A stretch of DNA of 64,000 nt from Serratia rubidaea (GCA_901472405.1 LR590463.1:434001-498000); one strand, 5' to 3'. Positions 40,605 through 50,574 are shown, counted from the first letter of the stretch. Translations and numbers: made by a program. The notes: generated by a model from the sequence alone, not told the origin.

Positions 40605-42051
40605 TTCTCCTCCTCCTGTTCCTGAGCGGTTTGCGCGGCCTGAATCAGGACCTGCAGTTTCTCCACCCAGGCCTCGGTGGTGATAGGGTCGTCCAGCCCC
40701 TGCTCGAAGCGGCCGTGCGTTTCCGGCGCTTTGGGCGTGGTGGCGTCGATAATCACTTTGCCGGTAATGCCGCCGGTTGCGACGCCGGATCCAGCGCAGC
40801 ACCGACAGCCCGGGCACGGTAATCAGATCAAAGTCGGGGTTGAACTTGGTGGCGATAGCCCACATCACCTGCGGCAGATTAAACGGGTCCACTGTCTCAT
40901 CAACCACGATCACCAGCTTGGCATAGCCGAGGCCGTGCGGGGTGGTCAGCACGCGCATCCCGACGCCTTTGGCAAAACCGCCGAAGCGGGTGCGGGTAGA
41001 AACAATCACCACCAGCCCGTGGGTATACAGCGCGTTGACCGCCACCACCTCAGGGAAGGCCTGCTTGAGCTGCACGTACAGCGGGGCGCAGGTGTTGATG
41101 CCGATCAGGTAGTCAACCTCCGTCCACGGCATGCCGAGGTACAGATGTTCGAAGATCGGCCGGCTTCGGCAGGAGATGCGGGTGATCTCCACCACCGGCA
41201 TCAGGCGGCCGCCGGAATAGTGGCCGGTAAACTCCCCGAACGGTCCTTCGGCCTCGCGCACCCGCGACAGGATGCGTCCTTCCAGCATCACCTCCGAGCT
41301 CCACGGCAGGTCGAGACCGCTGTACTCGCTGTAGACGACGGGATAGGGCGCGCCGTTCAGCGCGGCAGCCATGGCATATTCCGACTGATCGTAGAGGATC
41401 GGCATCGCGCCGGCGGTGGTGAGCATGGGATCGTTGCCGATGGCAATGGCGATCGGCAGATCGACACCCAGCTCCTCGGCGCGCTGCAGGTGAATGGCGA
41501 TATCATGCGCCGGCACCGGCTGAATGCCCAGCCGGGCAGGGCCTTTGACTTCGAGGCGATAAATGCCGACGTTCTGACTGGGCCGATTGTCGGCCAGCGA
41601 CGGATCGCGCGAGATCACGCAGGCTTTATCGATATAAAAGCCGCCGTCGCCGTGGTTGAGGCGAAACAGCGGCAAAATATCGAACAGGCTGACCGCCTGA
41701 TCGACCACTATCTCCTGCCAGGGGGGCGCTGTCGAGCTGCTCGACTTCGCCGGGATAGTTTTGGTAACGGCGTACAAACTCGAAGAACTGACTTTTTAAC
41801 GGGGTGTTTTTCGGCAGATCCATGGCGATCGCCAGATTGGGCCAGGAGCCGTGCACGTTCATCGCGATGCGCGCGGTGTGATAGCCGTACACGTTTTCAA
41901 ACAGCAATGCCGGTGAGTCGTCGCCCAGTCTGCTGGCGGCGCAGGCCGCGGCGGCAAGATCCGGTTCGGGACGAACCTGTTCGGTCACGCGCAGTAGTTG
42001 CTGCTGGGCTTCCAGCGCGGCCAGGTAGCTACGTAAGTCGGCATACGGCAT
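40601..42051 (-). CDS. Non-oxidative hydroxyarylic acid decarboxylase, UbiD-type subunit C (three apparent indels)
   Basis: UbiD-family decarboxylase of about 483 residues using prenylated FMN, related to VdcC/YclC. Starts MPYADLRSYLAALEAQQQLL. Conserved pieces are AIGNDPMLTTAGAMPI, EVDYLIGINTCAPLYVQLKQ and MWAIATKFNPDFDLITVPGL. One C is extra in the run at 41721-41726, and single bases are missing near 40795 and 40770. Correction gives LSVLPLDPASQPAGITGKVI and the C-terminus EQEEK before the overlapping subunit D. The flavin prenyltransferase partner (VdcB/Pad1) is not encoded next to it. Confidence 0.87.
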
Positions 42052-42197
42052 GACAACTCCTCGGTTTACGTCGCGTGGCGACGTTAGGGGCGGAACCTGA
42101 TTGAGTATAGAAGAGCGGCGTATTTGGGCGAGCAGGGCGCGCCGCGGGTTAATCTCTTATACTGAAAGAGTCATAAACGGCCAGCATGGGAGGCATC

Positions 42198-42839
42198 ATG
42201 GCACGGGTATTGATAACGGGCGCGACCGGGCTGGTGGGCGGTGAGCTGCTGCGCCTGCTGCTGGCGGACCGACGGGTGACGGCGATTACCGCCCCCAGCC
42301 GCCGGCCGCTGCCGCCGGATGACAAACTGACGAACCCGGTGGGCGACGATCTGTTCGCCCTGCTGACGGAGCTGGATCAGCCGGTGGACGCGGTGTTCTG
42401 CTGCCTTGGCACCACGCGGCAGCAGGCCGGCAGCGACGGCAATTTTCACTACGTCGACTATACGCTGGTGGTGGAAAGCGCGCTGACCGGTCGCCGGCTC
42501 GGCGCGCAGCACTGCCTGGCGGTGAGCGCGATGGGGGCCGACCCGCAATCCACCTTCCTGTACAACCGCATCAAAGGTGAGATGGAGCAGGCGCTGCGCG
42601 AGCAGGGCTGGCAGCGTCTGACGCTGGTGCGGCCGTCGATGCTGGTGGGGGATCGCGCCGAGCCGCGCCTGTTGGAACGCGTGGCCCAGCCGCTGTTTAA
42701 GATGCTGCCCGGCAGGTGGAAATCGGTCGCCGCCCGCGATGTGGCGCAGGCGATGCTGGAACAGGCGTTCAGCCCCGGCGACGGCGTTCGGGTGCTGGAG
42801 TCGGACCGGCTGCAGCAGCGGGAGCCTCTGGCGCACTGA
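42198..42839 (+). CDS. NAD(P)-binding Rossmann-fold (atypical SDR) protein
   Basis: 213-residue protein with the nucleotide motif VLITGATGLVGGELLRLLL and VFCCLGTTRQQAGSDG, like the HTATIP2/YwnB-type atypical SDRs. The active-site YNRIKGEMEQAL (YxxxK) follows SAMGADP. Substrate unknown. I chose the ATG at 42198 after GGGAGG; an ATG at 42186 adds four residues. Its last 71 bp overlap the convergent phnP end. Divergent from the decarboxylase genes across 146 bp. The frame is intact. Confidence 0.82.
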   Translation: MARVLITGATGLVGGELLRLLLADRRVTAITAPSRRPLPPDDKLTNPVGDDLFALLTELDQPVDAVFCCLGTTRQQAGSDGNFHYVDYTLVVESALTGRRLGAQHCLAVSAMGADPQSTFLYNRIKGEMEQALREQGWQRLTLVRPSMLVGDRAEPRLLERVAQPLFKMLPGRWKSVAARDVAQAMLEQAFSPGDGVRVLESDRLQQREPLAH

Positions 42840-43583
42840 GATCGATGCGCAGGCCGTCGTACGCTAGTTCCACGCCCGGCGGCAGCGGATGGTCCAGCAG
42901 CCAGGCGTCGAGCCGGTGGCTGATATGCGTCAGCAGGGTGCGCGGCGGCCGCAGATGCTGCTGAATCTCCAGCGCGCGGGTGAGGTCGTTATGGTTGCGC
43001 GGCGCCTGCGGCTGCGGCGGCAGGCTGCAGTCCAGCACCAGCAGATCCAGGCGGACGCCCTCCAGAAAGCGCTGGTCTCCGCCGGCAGGCCGACGGTGTC
43101 GGTCAGGTAGGCCAGCGCGCCGTCGGCGCTCTGGATCAGGTAGCCGTGGGTGATTTTAGAGTGGTTCAGCGGCAGCGGAGTGATGCGCAGCCCGCCCAGT
43201 GTCACGCTGACAAACGGCGTCAGCGGCGGCTGAAAGTCCAGAATGCCGGGGGTGTTTGAACAGGTCGTCGCAGCCCTGTTCATCGGCCGGGCCGTACACC
43301 GGAATGGAATTTCCGCACCCCCCAGCGCAAATGAAATAGCCCCTGAACGTGATCCATGTGGTAATGTGTCAGTAAAAAACGCTGAATTTGCCCCGCCGAA
43401 AACCGCCTCTCCAATGACGTCAATCCCGCATCAATTAACGTAGTTTCCCCTGAAAATACAGCATGGCGCTGCATGCGCGCCGACGAAAGGCCGGTTCGTT
43501 CCGCGCCCGCCGGCAGATGGCGCATTCGCAGCGAACGCCGGCACCTGCTGGGCGCCGCCGGTGCCGAGAAAGGTCAGTTGCAT
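42769..43583 (-). CDS. phnP: Phosphoribosyl 1,2-cyclic phosphodiesterase PhnP (five apparent indels)
   Basis: Metallo-beta-lactamase-fold enzyme that opens the 1,2-cyclic ribose phosphate formed by C-P lyase. Starts [17 protein letters not shown]. The metal motif is [19 protein letters not shown], and [30 protein letters not shown] and [13 protein letters not shown] follow. Apparent deletions near 43531, 43449 and 43066 and insertions near 43320 and 43249 must be corrected; the result is about 271 residues. E. coli PhnP is 252; the extra C-terminal tail ([21 protein letters not shown]) overlaps the convergent gene and is uncertain. Last gene of the phn operon. Confidence 0.85.
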
Positions 43584-44133
43584 GGGTTCTCCTCGCGCCG
43601 CAGCGCCGTCAGCAGTTGCAGCAGCGCCGCCAGCGTGTCGCTCAGCGCACCGTTATTATCCAGTCGCAGGCAGTCGGAAGGCACGCTGTAGGCCGCCGCG
43701 CGCGCCAGCCGCTGCTCAATCTGCCCGCTGTCTTCGCGCCCGCGCTGTTCCAGACGCCGGCGCAGCACCGCCGGCTCGACCTGCAGGCACAGCGGCAGCA
43801 GCTGCGCGCCGTAGCGCTGGCGGGCGTAGGGCAGATAGGCGCGCGAGCCGTTGACCACCACGTCGATCCCCTGCAGCAGCCACAGATCGACCTCGATCCC
43901 CAGCGCGTAGCGGGTGTGGTGCGCCTGCCAGTCCAGCGCGAACAGGCCGTTGGCGCGTCGGCGCAGAAACTCACGCTCGCTCAGCGCCACGTGGTTCTCA
44001 CAGCCGGCCTGCGCCGGGCGGGTGATATAGCGGTGCGCCACCAGCGGTGCGGCGTCCGCCGCATTGCGCAGCGCGCCAGCAGGCTGTCCTTGCCGGCGCC
44101 GGAGGCGCCCATCAGATAGATAAGCTGCGCCAT
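43574..44133 (-). CDS. phnN: Ribose 1,5-bisphosphate phosphokinase PhnN (one-base deletion near 44071)
   Basis: Converts ribose 1,5-bisphosphate to PRPP, the last step of C-P lyase product recycling. Starts MAQLIYLMGASGAGKDSLLA (P-loop GASGAGKDS) at 44133. The frame breaks in GCGCAGCGCGCC; adding one G gives LLARLRNAADAAPLVAHRYI and 186 residues. A guanylate-kinase-like body (HRYITRPAQAGCENHVALSE) follows. The ATG overlaps the phnM stop by one base, and the 3' end overlaps phnP. Confidence 0.9.
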
Positions 44134-45269
44134 CAGAACACCTGCCGTCCCTGACGCCACACCTGCTGCACGTAAACGTGTTCGCCGTGCGCGCGCGCCA
44201 GCACCAGATCGCCGCGCAGCCCCTCGGCAATCGCGCCGCGATCGGTTAACCCCAATGCCCGCGCCGGGTTGCGGGTGACCATCGCCACCGACTGCGGCAG
44301 GTCATAACCGTTGCGCGCGTCGGCGGCCAGGCGGAACGCCGCGTCAAGCAGGCTGGCGGGGTAGTAGTCGGAGGAGAGGATATCCAGCGTCCCGATGGCC
44401 GCCAGCTGGTGCGCCGCCACGTTGCCGGAGTGCGAGCCGCCGCGCACGATGTTCGGCGCGCCCATCAGCACCTGCAGCCCCTGCCGGTGTGAGGCGCGGG
44501 CCGCCTCCTCGGTGGTGGGGAACTCGGCGATCGCGCTGCCCAGCGCGCAGGACTCGGCGACGTGGGCGGCGGTGGCATCATCGTGGCTGGCAAGTGCGAT
44601 GCCCCGCTCGCGGCAGCGGGCGGCGATGGCCTGACGGTTCGGCGTCGCCCAGCGGGCAGACAGCGCGACCTGCTGCTGCTCATACTCGTCCATCGCGGCG
44701 TCGCTCAGGTTATATTTGCCCTGATGGTATTCACGGTATTTGGCGCGCGAGACGAACTGGCGCTGACCCGGCGAGTGATCCATCAGCGACACCAGCGATA
44801 CGCCCGGCTTATCCATCAGCTGCTCAAACAGCGGCAGCGTGCCGGCGTTGGGCAGCTCGCAGCGCAGGTGCAGCCGGTGTTCGGCGCGGTTCAGCCCGGC
44901 GCGCTGGCTGTGGATCACCGCGTCAATCATCTTTTGCAGGTTCTCCAGCCGGTGGCCGCCGTCGCGCACGTCGCCAATCGCCACCGCGTCCAGCACAGTG
45001 GTGATGCCGCAGGCCACCATCAGCGCGTCGTGGCTGCTCATGGCCGAATGGGCCGGCCAGTCCACCTTGGGGCGCGGCATAAAGAATTTATCCAGATTAT
45101 CGGTATGCAGCTCGATCAGCCCCGGCAGCAGCCAGCCGCCTTCGCCGTCCAGCGCCTGCGGCAGGCGGCTGTTGCCGTCGGCGAAGCTGCGGATCACGCC
45201 GTCCGCCACCTCCAGCGAGCCGTGCACCACCTGGTCTTCCAGCACCAGCCGTACGTTATTAATAATCAT
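44133..45269 (-). CDS. phnM: Alpha-D-ribose 1-methylphosphonate 5-triphosphate diphosphatase PhnM
   Basis: Amidohydrolase-fold enzyme that removes pyrophosphate from the ribose-triphosphate intermediate. 378 residues starting [17 protein letters not shown]. Metal-site motifs are LLPGLIELHTDNLDKF, RLHLRCELPN and ALASHDDATAAHVAES. ATG at 45269 overlaps the phnL stop (TGATG); a GTG one codon upstream is the alternative. The frame is intact, in contrast to its neighbours. Confidence 0.94.
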   Translation of the reverse strand: MIINNVRLVLEDQVVHGSLEVADGVIRSFADGNSRLPQALDGEGGWLLPGLIELHTDNLDKFFMPRPKVDWPAHSAMSSHDALMVACGITTVLDAVAIGDVRDGGHRLENLQKMIDAVIHSQRAGLNRAEHRLHLRCELPNAGTLPLFEQLMDKPGVSLVSLMDHSPGQRQFVSRAKYREYHQGKYNLSDAAMDEYEQQQVALSARWATPNRQAIAARCRERGIALASHDDATAAHVAESCALGSAIAEFPTTEEAARASHRQGLQVLMGAPNIVRGGSHSGNVAAHQLAAIGTLDILSSDYYPASLLDAAFRLAADARNGYDLPQSVAMVTRNPARALGLTDRGAIAEGLRGDLVLARAHGEHVYVQQVWRQGRQVF

Positions 45270-45972
45270 CACGGCGTCTCCAGCGTCTGCGGCGCCTGCA
45301 TAATATGCAGCCGGTCGGCGACCTGCGCGCGCACCTGGTCGTCATGAAAAATGCCGACGATGGCCGCGCCGCGCTGACGCGCCTGTTCAACCAGCGCCAC
45401 CACCGCCGCGCTGTTGCGCGCGTCCAGCGAGGCGGTCGGCTCATCCAGCAGCAGGATCGGGTAGTCAACGATAAAGCCGCGGGCGATATTAACCCGCTGC
45501 TGTTCGCCGCCGGAGAAGGTGGACGGCGCCAGCCCCCACAGCCGTTGCGGCACGTTCAGCCGGCTGAGCAGCGCGCTGGCGCGCTCGCGGCACTCGTCAT
45601 GCGCCACGCCCAGCTCCAGCAGCGGCTGCATCACCACCTCCAGCGCGCTGATGCGCGGGATCACCCGCAGAAACTGGCTGACCCAGCCGAGCGTCCGGCG
45701 GCGCACCGCCAGGATCTGCCGCGCTTCCGCCTGCGCCATATCGATCCACTCGCCTGATGCTCCAGCCAGATATGGCCGCTGTCCGGCAGGTAGTTGGCGT
45801 ACAGCGAGCGCAGCAGGGTGGATTTGCCGCTGCCGGAGTGGCCGTGCAGCACCACGCATTCGCCGGCGCTGACCGTCAGGCTGGCGTCGTGCAGCACCGG
45901 CAGTCGCGTACCGTGCTGCTGGTGCAGCACAAAGGTCTTGCTCAGATGTTCGACGCGAATTTTGATCGTCAT
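45269..45972 (-). CDS. phnL: C-P lyase complex ABC-type subunit PhnL (one-base deletion near 45753)
   Basis: ABC-type ATPase associated with the C-P lyase core. Starts [20 protein letters not shown]. Walker [11 protein letters not shown], signature [16 protein letters not shown], Walker [13 protein letters not shown]. The frame breaks in CTCGCCTGATGC; adding one base gives [19 protein letters not shown] and about 234 residues. It lies between phnK and phnM in the usual order. Confidence 0.9.
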
Positions 45973-45987
45973 AGATTCCCCATTCAG

Positions 45988-46775
45988 TTACGACAGCACG
46001 GAAGACACCAGCAGTTGGGTATAGGATGGTGCGGGTCGTCCAGCACCCGGTCGGTCAGGCCGCTTTCCATCACTTCCCCCTGTTTCATCACCAGCAGCCG
46101 GTGCGCCAGCAGGCGCGCGACCCCCAGATCGTGGGTGACGATCACCGCCGCCAGCCGCATCTCCACCACCAGCGTGCGCAGCAGATCCAGCAGCCGCGCC
46201 TGCACCGACACGTCCAGCCCGCCGGTCGGCTCATCCATAAACACCAGCTTGGGATGGGTGACCAGATTGCGGGCGATCTGCAGCCGCTGCTGCATGCCGC
46301 CGGAAAAGGTGGTGGGCAGATCGTCAAGGCGCGACAGCGGGATCTCGACGTCCTCCAGCCACTGGCCGGCCTGACGGCGGATCTCGCCGTAGTGGCGCTG
46401 GCCGACGGCCATCAGCCGTTCGCCGATATTGCCGCCGGCGGACACCTGCGGCCGCAGCCCGTCCAGCGGGTGCTGGTGCACCACGCCCCACTCGGTGCGC
46501 AGCAGGCGGCGGCGCGCGCTCTCCGCCATGGCGTACAGATCCTGCTGCTGCCCGGCCTGCGGGCGGTAGAGAATGCGTCCCTGCTGCGGCGGCAGGCGCG
46601 CCGAGACGCTTTTCAGCAGGGTGGTTTTGCCGGAGCCGGATTCGCCGACGATGCCCAGCACCTCGCCGGGGTAGAGATCAAAGGAGACGTTGCTGAAGCC
46701 TTTGCCCGGCGCGTACAGATGGGTCAGGCGCTCGACCGACAGCAGCGGAGCCTCGTGTAACGGTGTGGTGCTCAT
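45988..46775 (-). CDS. phnK: C-P lyase complex ABC-type subunit PhnK (one-base deletion near 46022)
   Basis: ABC-type ATPase that binds the PhnGHIJ core through PhnJ. Walker [10 protein letters not shown], signature [16 protein letters not shown], Walker [13 protein letters not shown]. Near the end the frame shifts in GGGTATAGGATG; restoring one base gives [17 protein letters not shown] and a stop at 45988, 262 residues. Starts [20 protein letters not shown] and overlaps the phnJ stop by 4 bp. Confidence 0.92.
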
Positions 46776-47632
46776 GAGTGCGGTGTCTCCGTGGGTGACG
46801 CCAGCCGCTGCTGGCAGTAGTCGGTATCTGAGCAGACGAACATGCGGTTGCCCTGGTCATCGAGCACCACTTCGTCCAGATAGCTGCTGCGGGAGCCGCA
46901 CAGCGCGCAGGGCTGCTCCCACTGCTGGACGCTGAACGGGTGATCGTCAAAGTCCAGGCTGACGACCCGGGTGTACGGCGGCAGGGCGTAGATGCGCTTC
47001 TCCCGACCGGCGCCGAACAGCTGCAGCGCCGGCATCATATGCATCTTCGGGTTGTCGAATTTCGGGATCGGCGACGGGTCCATCACGTAGCGATCGTTGA
47101 CCTTCACCGGGTAGGCGTAGGTGGTGGCGATATGGCCGTAGCGGGCGATATCCTCGTACAGCTTCACCTGCATCACGCCGTACTCCTCCAGCGCGTGCAT
47201 CTTGCGCGTTTCGGTTTCGCGCGGTTCGATAAAGCGCAGCGGCTCCGGGATCGGCACCTGATAGATCAGGATCTGGTCTTCCCGCAGCGGCGTTTCCGGG
47301 ATGCGGTGGCGGGTCTGGATCAGCGTCGCCTCGCGGGTGCGCTCGGTGGTGGCGACGCCGGCAACGCGGCGGAAGAAGCGGCGAATCGAGACCGCGTTGG
47401 TGGTATCGTCCGCGCCCTGGTCGATCACTTTCAGCACGTCGGCGTCGCCGATGACGCTGGCGGTCAGCTGGATGCCGCCGGTGCCCCAGCCGTAGGGCAT
47501 CGGCATCTCGCGGCCGCCGAACGGCACCTGATAGCCGGGGATCGCCACGCCCTTCAGGATGGCGCGGCGGATCATGCGTTTGGTCTGCTCATCCAGATAG
47601 CCGGGGTTATAGCCGCTCAGAACGTCACTCAT
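46772..47632 (-). CDS. phnJ: C-P lyase catalytic subunit PhnJ (radical SAM)
   Basis: Cleaves the carbon-phosphorus bond of ribose 1-methylphosphonate 5-phosphate, using a 4Fe-4S cluster and SAM. 286 residues from ATG 47632 (MSDVLSGYNPGYLDEQTKRM). The cysteines are C242 and C245 (CALC) with C267 and C273 (CSDTDYC), matching the E. coli set 241/244/266/272 shifted by one. The frame is intact. It overlaps phnI by 8 bp and phnK by 4 bp. Confidence 0.96.
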   Translation of the reverse strand: MSDVLSGYNPGYLDEQTKRMIRRAILKGVAIPGYQVPFGGREMPMPYGWGTGGIQLTASVIGDADVLKVIDQGADDTTNAVSIRRFFRRVAGVATTERTREATLIQTRHRIPETPLREDQILIYQVPIPEPLRFIEPRETETRKMHALEEYGVMQVKLYEDIARYGHIATTYAYPVKVNDRYVMDPSPIPKFDNPKMHMMPALQLFGAGREKRIYALPPYTRVVSLDFDDHPFSVQQWEQPCALCGSRSSYLDEVVLDDQGNRMFVCSDTDYCQQRLASPTETPHS

Positions 47633-48712
47633 GGGGCGTCTCCTGTGCTGATTCGCGGCGCTGCCGCAGGCGCTGCAGCAGTTCCAGTTCCGCCTGGAAG
47701 TCCACATAGTGCGGCAGTTTAAGGTGGGAAACGAAGCCGGCGGCCTCGACGTTATCGGCGTGGGACAGCACGAACTCTTCATCCTGCGCCGGGCTGTCGC
47801 CGTCTTCCGCGTACTCGTCTTTCTGCAGGGCGCGATCCACCAGCGCCATCGCCATCGCTTTGCGCTCGGCGCGGCCGAACACCAGGCCGTAGCCGCGGGT
47901 AAAGTGCGGCGGCTGCGTTTCCGGGGCGACAAAGCCGTTCACCATCTCGCATTCGGTCAGCAGGATTTCGCCGATATCGATGGCGAAGCCCAGCTCCTCC
48001 GGCACGATCTCCACCGTGACGCAGCCGCTGCGGATCTCGCCGGCGAACGGTGGTTGCGGCCGTAGCCGCGCTGGGTGGAGTAGCCGAGCGCCAGCAGAAA
48101 GCCTTCATCGCCGCGCACCAGTTGCTGCAGACGCGCCGAGCGCGGGCAGGGGTAGACCGGCGGCGTGCGGGTGATATCCGCCGGCGTGCTGCCGTCGTCC
48201 TGTTCCGCCTGCGCCAGCTGCTGCCGGCTCAGCAGGCTGAACACGTGCGGGCAGGGTTCTTCCGGCGCGGCGTCGGCGCTCTGCGGCGCGGCATCGGGCG
48301 CGTCGCCGTTTGCCAGCAGCGTAAAGTCCAGCAGTCGGTGGTGTAGTCATAGGTCGGGCCGAGCAGCTGGCCGCCGGGTAAATCCTTATAAATCGCCGAG
48401 ATGCGGCGTTCCAGCCGCATTTGCTCAGTGAGTAACGGCTCACTGACGGCCAGGCGCGGCAGCGTGGTGCGGTAGGCGCGCAGCAGGAAAATCGCCTCCA
48501 CCAGATCGCCGCTGGCCTGCTTAATCGCCAGCGCCGCCAGTTCGCGGTCGTACACGCCGCCTTCTGTCATAACCCGGTCCACCGCCAACCCGAGCTGCTG
48601 CTCCAGCTGTGCGGCCGTCAGCGCCGGCAGCGTCGGGTCGCCGCGGCGCAGCTGCTCCTGCAGCCGGTGCGCGGCCTCAATGCTTTTTCGCCCCTTTTAC
48701 GGCTACGTACAT
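47625..48712 (-). CDS. phnI: C-P lyase core subunit PhnI (four apparent deletions)
   Basis: Nucleosidase/transferase subunit that attaches phosphonate to the ribose of a nucleoside triphosphate, together with PhnG, H and L. Fragments MYVAVKG, VDRVMTEGGVYDRELAALAI, HVFSLLSRQQLAQAEQDDGS and VEIVPEELGFAIDIGEILLT lie in different frames. Single bases are missing twice near 48685-48695 and once each near 48340 and 48050. Correction gives 363 residues (E. coli 354). The ATG at 48712 overlaps the phnH stop. Confidence 0.9.
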
Positions 48713-49291
48713 CAGCATTCCTCCAGATGAGTGGTGCGCGGATGGCCAGCAGCGTGTCGCCGCAGGTCAGAATCACGTCCAGCCCGAGCGGGAAGGGCTG
48801 CGGCCGCGCCAGCAGATAGCGGCGCAGCGCCTCCGGCAACGGCGGCGCGATGGTGCGGCTATGGGCAATGCCGGGGCCGCTCAGCCGCAGCGGCGCGCCG
48901 CTCTGCAGATCGGTGAGCTGGACGATCAGCGTTGCGCCTTGCTCCGGCGCCAGCTCATCGCCGTGCGGCAGTGCCTGCAAATCCGCCGGCTGCAGGCGGT
49001 GGTCGGTCACGGCGAATACCGCGTCCGCCGCCGAGGAGGCCTGCGGCGCGCCGGTATGGAAACGAAGGTTAGTCAGCACCTGCTCACTGCTCAGCGCCGG
49101 GCCGAGCAGGAGCGGCGTTTCGCCGTCGGCCAGCGTCAGCAGGGTGGCGGTGGTGGCGGCATCGAGCGGCGGCCACTGCGGCGCGTCCGTCAGCCGCACC
49201 GTGACGCCGGCTCGCTCAGCGCTTTCAGGATCAGGCGGAACGTCTGCTGCGCCTGCGCCACCGGGCTGGCGAAACCATTCAGTAAGCTCAT
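48712..49291 (-). CDS. phnH: C-P lyase core subunit PhnH (two apparent deletions)
   Basis: Subunit of the PhnGHIJ core complex. Starts MSLLNGFASPVAQAQQTFRL at 49291. Apparent single-base losses near 49207 and 48738. Correction gives ALSEPGVTVRLTDAPQWPPL and a C-terminus ending RRTTHLEEC, 193 residues (E. coli 194). Its stop overlaps the phnI start in TGATG, so the pair is translationally coupled. Confidence 0.9.
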
Positions 49292-49293
49292 GA

Positions 49294-49737
49294 CTACTCT
49301 CCCCGCACCAGCGTAAAGAAATCGACCCGGCTGGCGGCCACCTCGCGGGCGCGCTGCAGGCGTCGCTCCTGCTGCGCCGCCGCCAGCGGGGCGATCAGCC
49401 GTTGCTGCAGCTGTTCATGGTGCGCCGGTTGCTGCAGCAGGGCGTCCGCCAGCGCGCACAGTTCGGCATGCGCCTTGTCGCGCCCGGCGACGTAGCTGTA
49501 GCCGTGGCCGCCGTCTGCCAGCTCCACCACCGCGCGGGTGACGGTCATATCGCCCAGCACAAAGCGGCGGCCGGTGGCGCCCATGCGCCCCAGCAGCTGC
49601 GTCAGGCCGATCTCCGGCGCGCGCAGCAGCCGGTACTCGGGGTTCAGGTTCAGCGCCTGCCAGTGGCTGCGCAACTGGGCCGGCTGGCTGTGCGCCAGCA
49701 CCGACATCCAGCGTTGTCGTGATGTGGGAGAAGACAT
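49294..49737 (-). CDS. phnG: C-P lyase core subunit PhnG
   Basis: 147-residue subunit of the PhnGHIJ core. Contains RAPEIGLTQLLGRMGATGRR and LGDMTVTRAVVELADGGHGY, conserved in the family. The start directly follows the phnF stop with no gap. phnH starts two bases after its stop. The frame is intact. Confidence 0.93.
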   Translation of the reverse strand: MSSPTSRQRWMSVLAHSQPAQLRSHWQALNLNPEYRLLRAPEIGLTQLLGRMGATGRRFVLGDMTVTRAVVELADGGHGYSYVAGRDKAHAELCALADALLQQPAHHEQLQQRLIAPLAAAQQERRLQRAREVAASRVDFFTLVRGE

Positions 49738-50466
49738 TCAGTGCTCCATGGTCAGTTCGATCATATCGGCGCGCGCCAGGCTGACGGAGTATTCCGCCAG
49801 CCGGTCGCTGCCGCTGCAGACGTTGAGGGTGCGCACGCACAGCAGCGGCGCATCGGCGGCCAGCTCCAGCAGCTGCTGCTCTTTCGCCTGCGCACGGCGG
49901 GCGCTGATGCGCGTCTGACGACGGCTGAGCGACTGGCGGATATGCTGTTCAATAAATTCATGCAGCGACCCCTGGCGGAACGACTGCAGGGCCGGCCACC
50001 AGTCGAGGTCGGGCAGGTAGTGGTCGATCACGCTCATCGGCACGCCGTTTACCCGGCGCAGGGTGCGCAGGTGAATCACCTGTTGCCCCTCCTCGCCGCC
50101 CAGCGCGCTGGCGATGTGGCCGTTGCACGGCCGCAATACCGCGAGTAAGCACTCACTGGTGGGGTGGTTGCCCTGCTCCAGCAGGTTCTGGGTAAAGCGG
50201 GTTTTGGCGTGCAGCGGGTAGTCGTAAGGGCGCATCAGCACCAAAATGCCGACGCCGTGGCGGCGCTGCAGCCAGCCGCGCTCTACCAGCTGATCCACCG
50301 CCCGGCGCAGCGTGTGGCGGTTGACCTGATAATGGTCCGCCAGCTGCTGCTCCGAAGGCAGGTAGTCGCCGCCGCGGTAGCGGCTGCGCAGCTCCTCTTC
50401 CAGCTGCGCCGCGATCTGCTGGTAGCGGGTGGGGTAACTGGTAGGATGTCTAGATATCTGCGTCAT
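49738..50466 (-). CDS. phnF: GntR/HutC-family regulator PhnF
   Basis: 242-residue transcriptional regulator. The N-terminal winged helix (LPSEQQLADHYQVNRHTLRR ... LVERGWLQRRHGVGILV) is followed by a UTRA ligand-binding domain ending AEYSVSLARADMIELTMEH. First gene of phnFGHIJKLMNP. It probably represses or tunes the operon. It is divergent from a COG0701 permease gene across about 207 bp containing a Pho-box candidate. Confidence 0.92.
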   Translation of the reverse strand: MTQISRHPTSYPTRYQQIAAQLEEELRSRYRGGDYLPSEQQLADHYQVNRHTLRRAVDQLVERGWLQRRHGVGILVLMRPYDYPLHAKTRFTQNLLEQGNHPTSECLLAVLRPCNGHIASALGGEEGQQVIHLRTLRRVNGVPMSVIDHYLPDLDWWPALQSFRQGSLHEFIEQHIRQSLSRRQTRISARRAQAKEQQLLELAADAPLLCVRTLNVCSGSDRLAEYSVSLARADMIELTMEH

Positions 50467-50556
50467 AGTGAATACCTCCGTGAGCCGGCCGCCGCTAACC
50501 GCGCCGGTGCGGCGCTCGGGGGCGGTCGGTGATGGGGCTTATCCTGCCGGGTGCAG

Positions 50557-50574
50557 ATGACGCTGAGGTGACGG
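50557..50574 (-). promoter_or_regulatory. Candidate Pho box upstream of phnF
   Basis: On the minus strand CCGTCACCTCAGCGTCAT matches 12 of 18 positions of the Pho-box consensus (CTGTCATAWAWCTGTCAY). The two GTCA cores have the required 11-bp period. About 90 bp upstream of phnF. It fits the known PhoB control of phn operons, but a profile search was not done. Confidence 0.5.

Noticed and set aside
40362-41777. Single fused decarboxylase C-D protein
   Set aside because: The fusion arises from two one-base deletions near 40770 and 40795. Corrected frames give subunit C ending in an ATGA overlap with subunit D.
46772-47932. Extended PhnJ with about 100 extra N-terminal residues
   Set aside because: The extension is phnI sequence in the wrong frame; MSDVLSGYNPGYLD at 47632 is the conserved PhnJ start.
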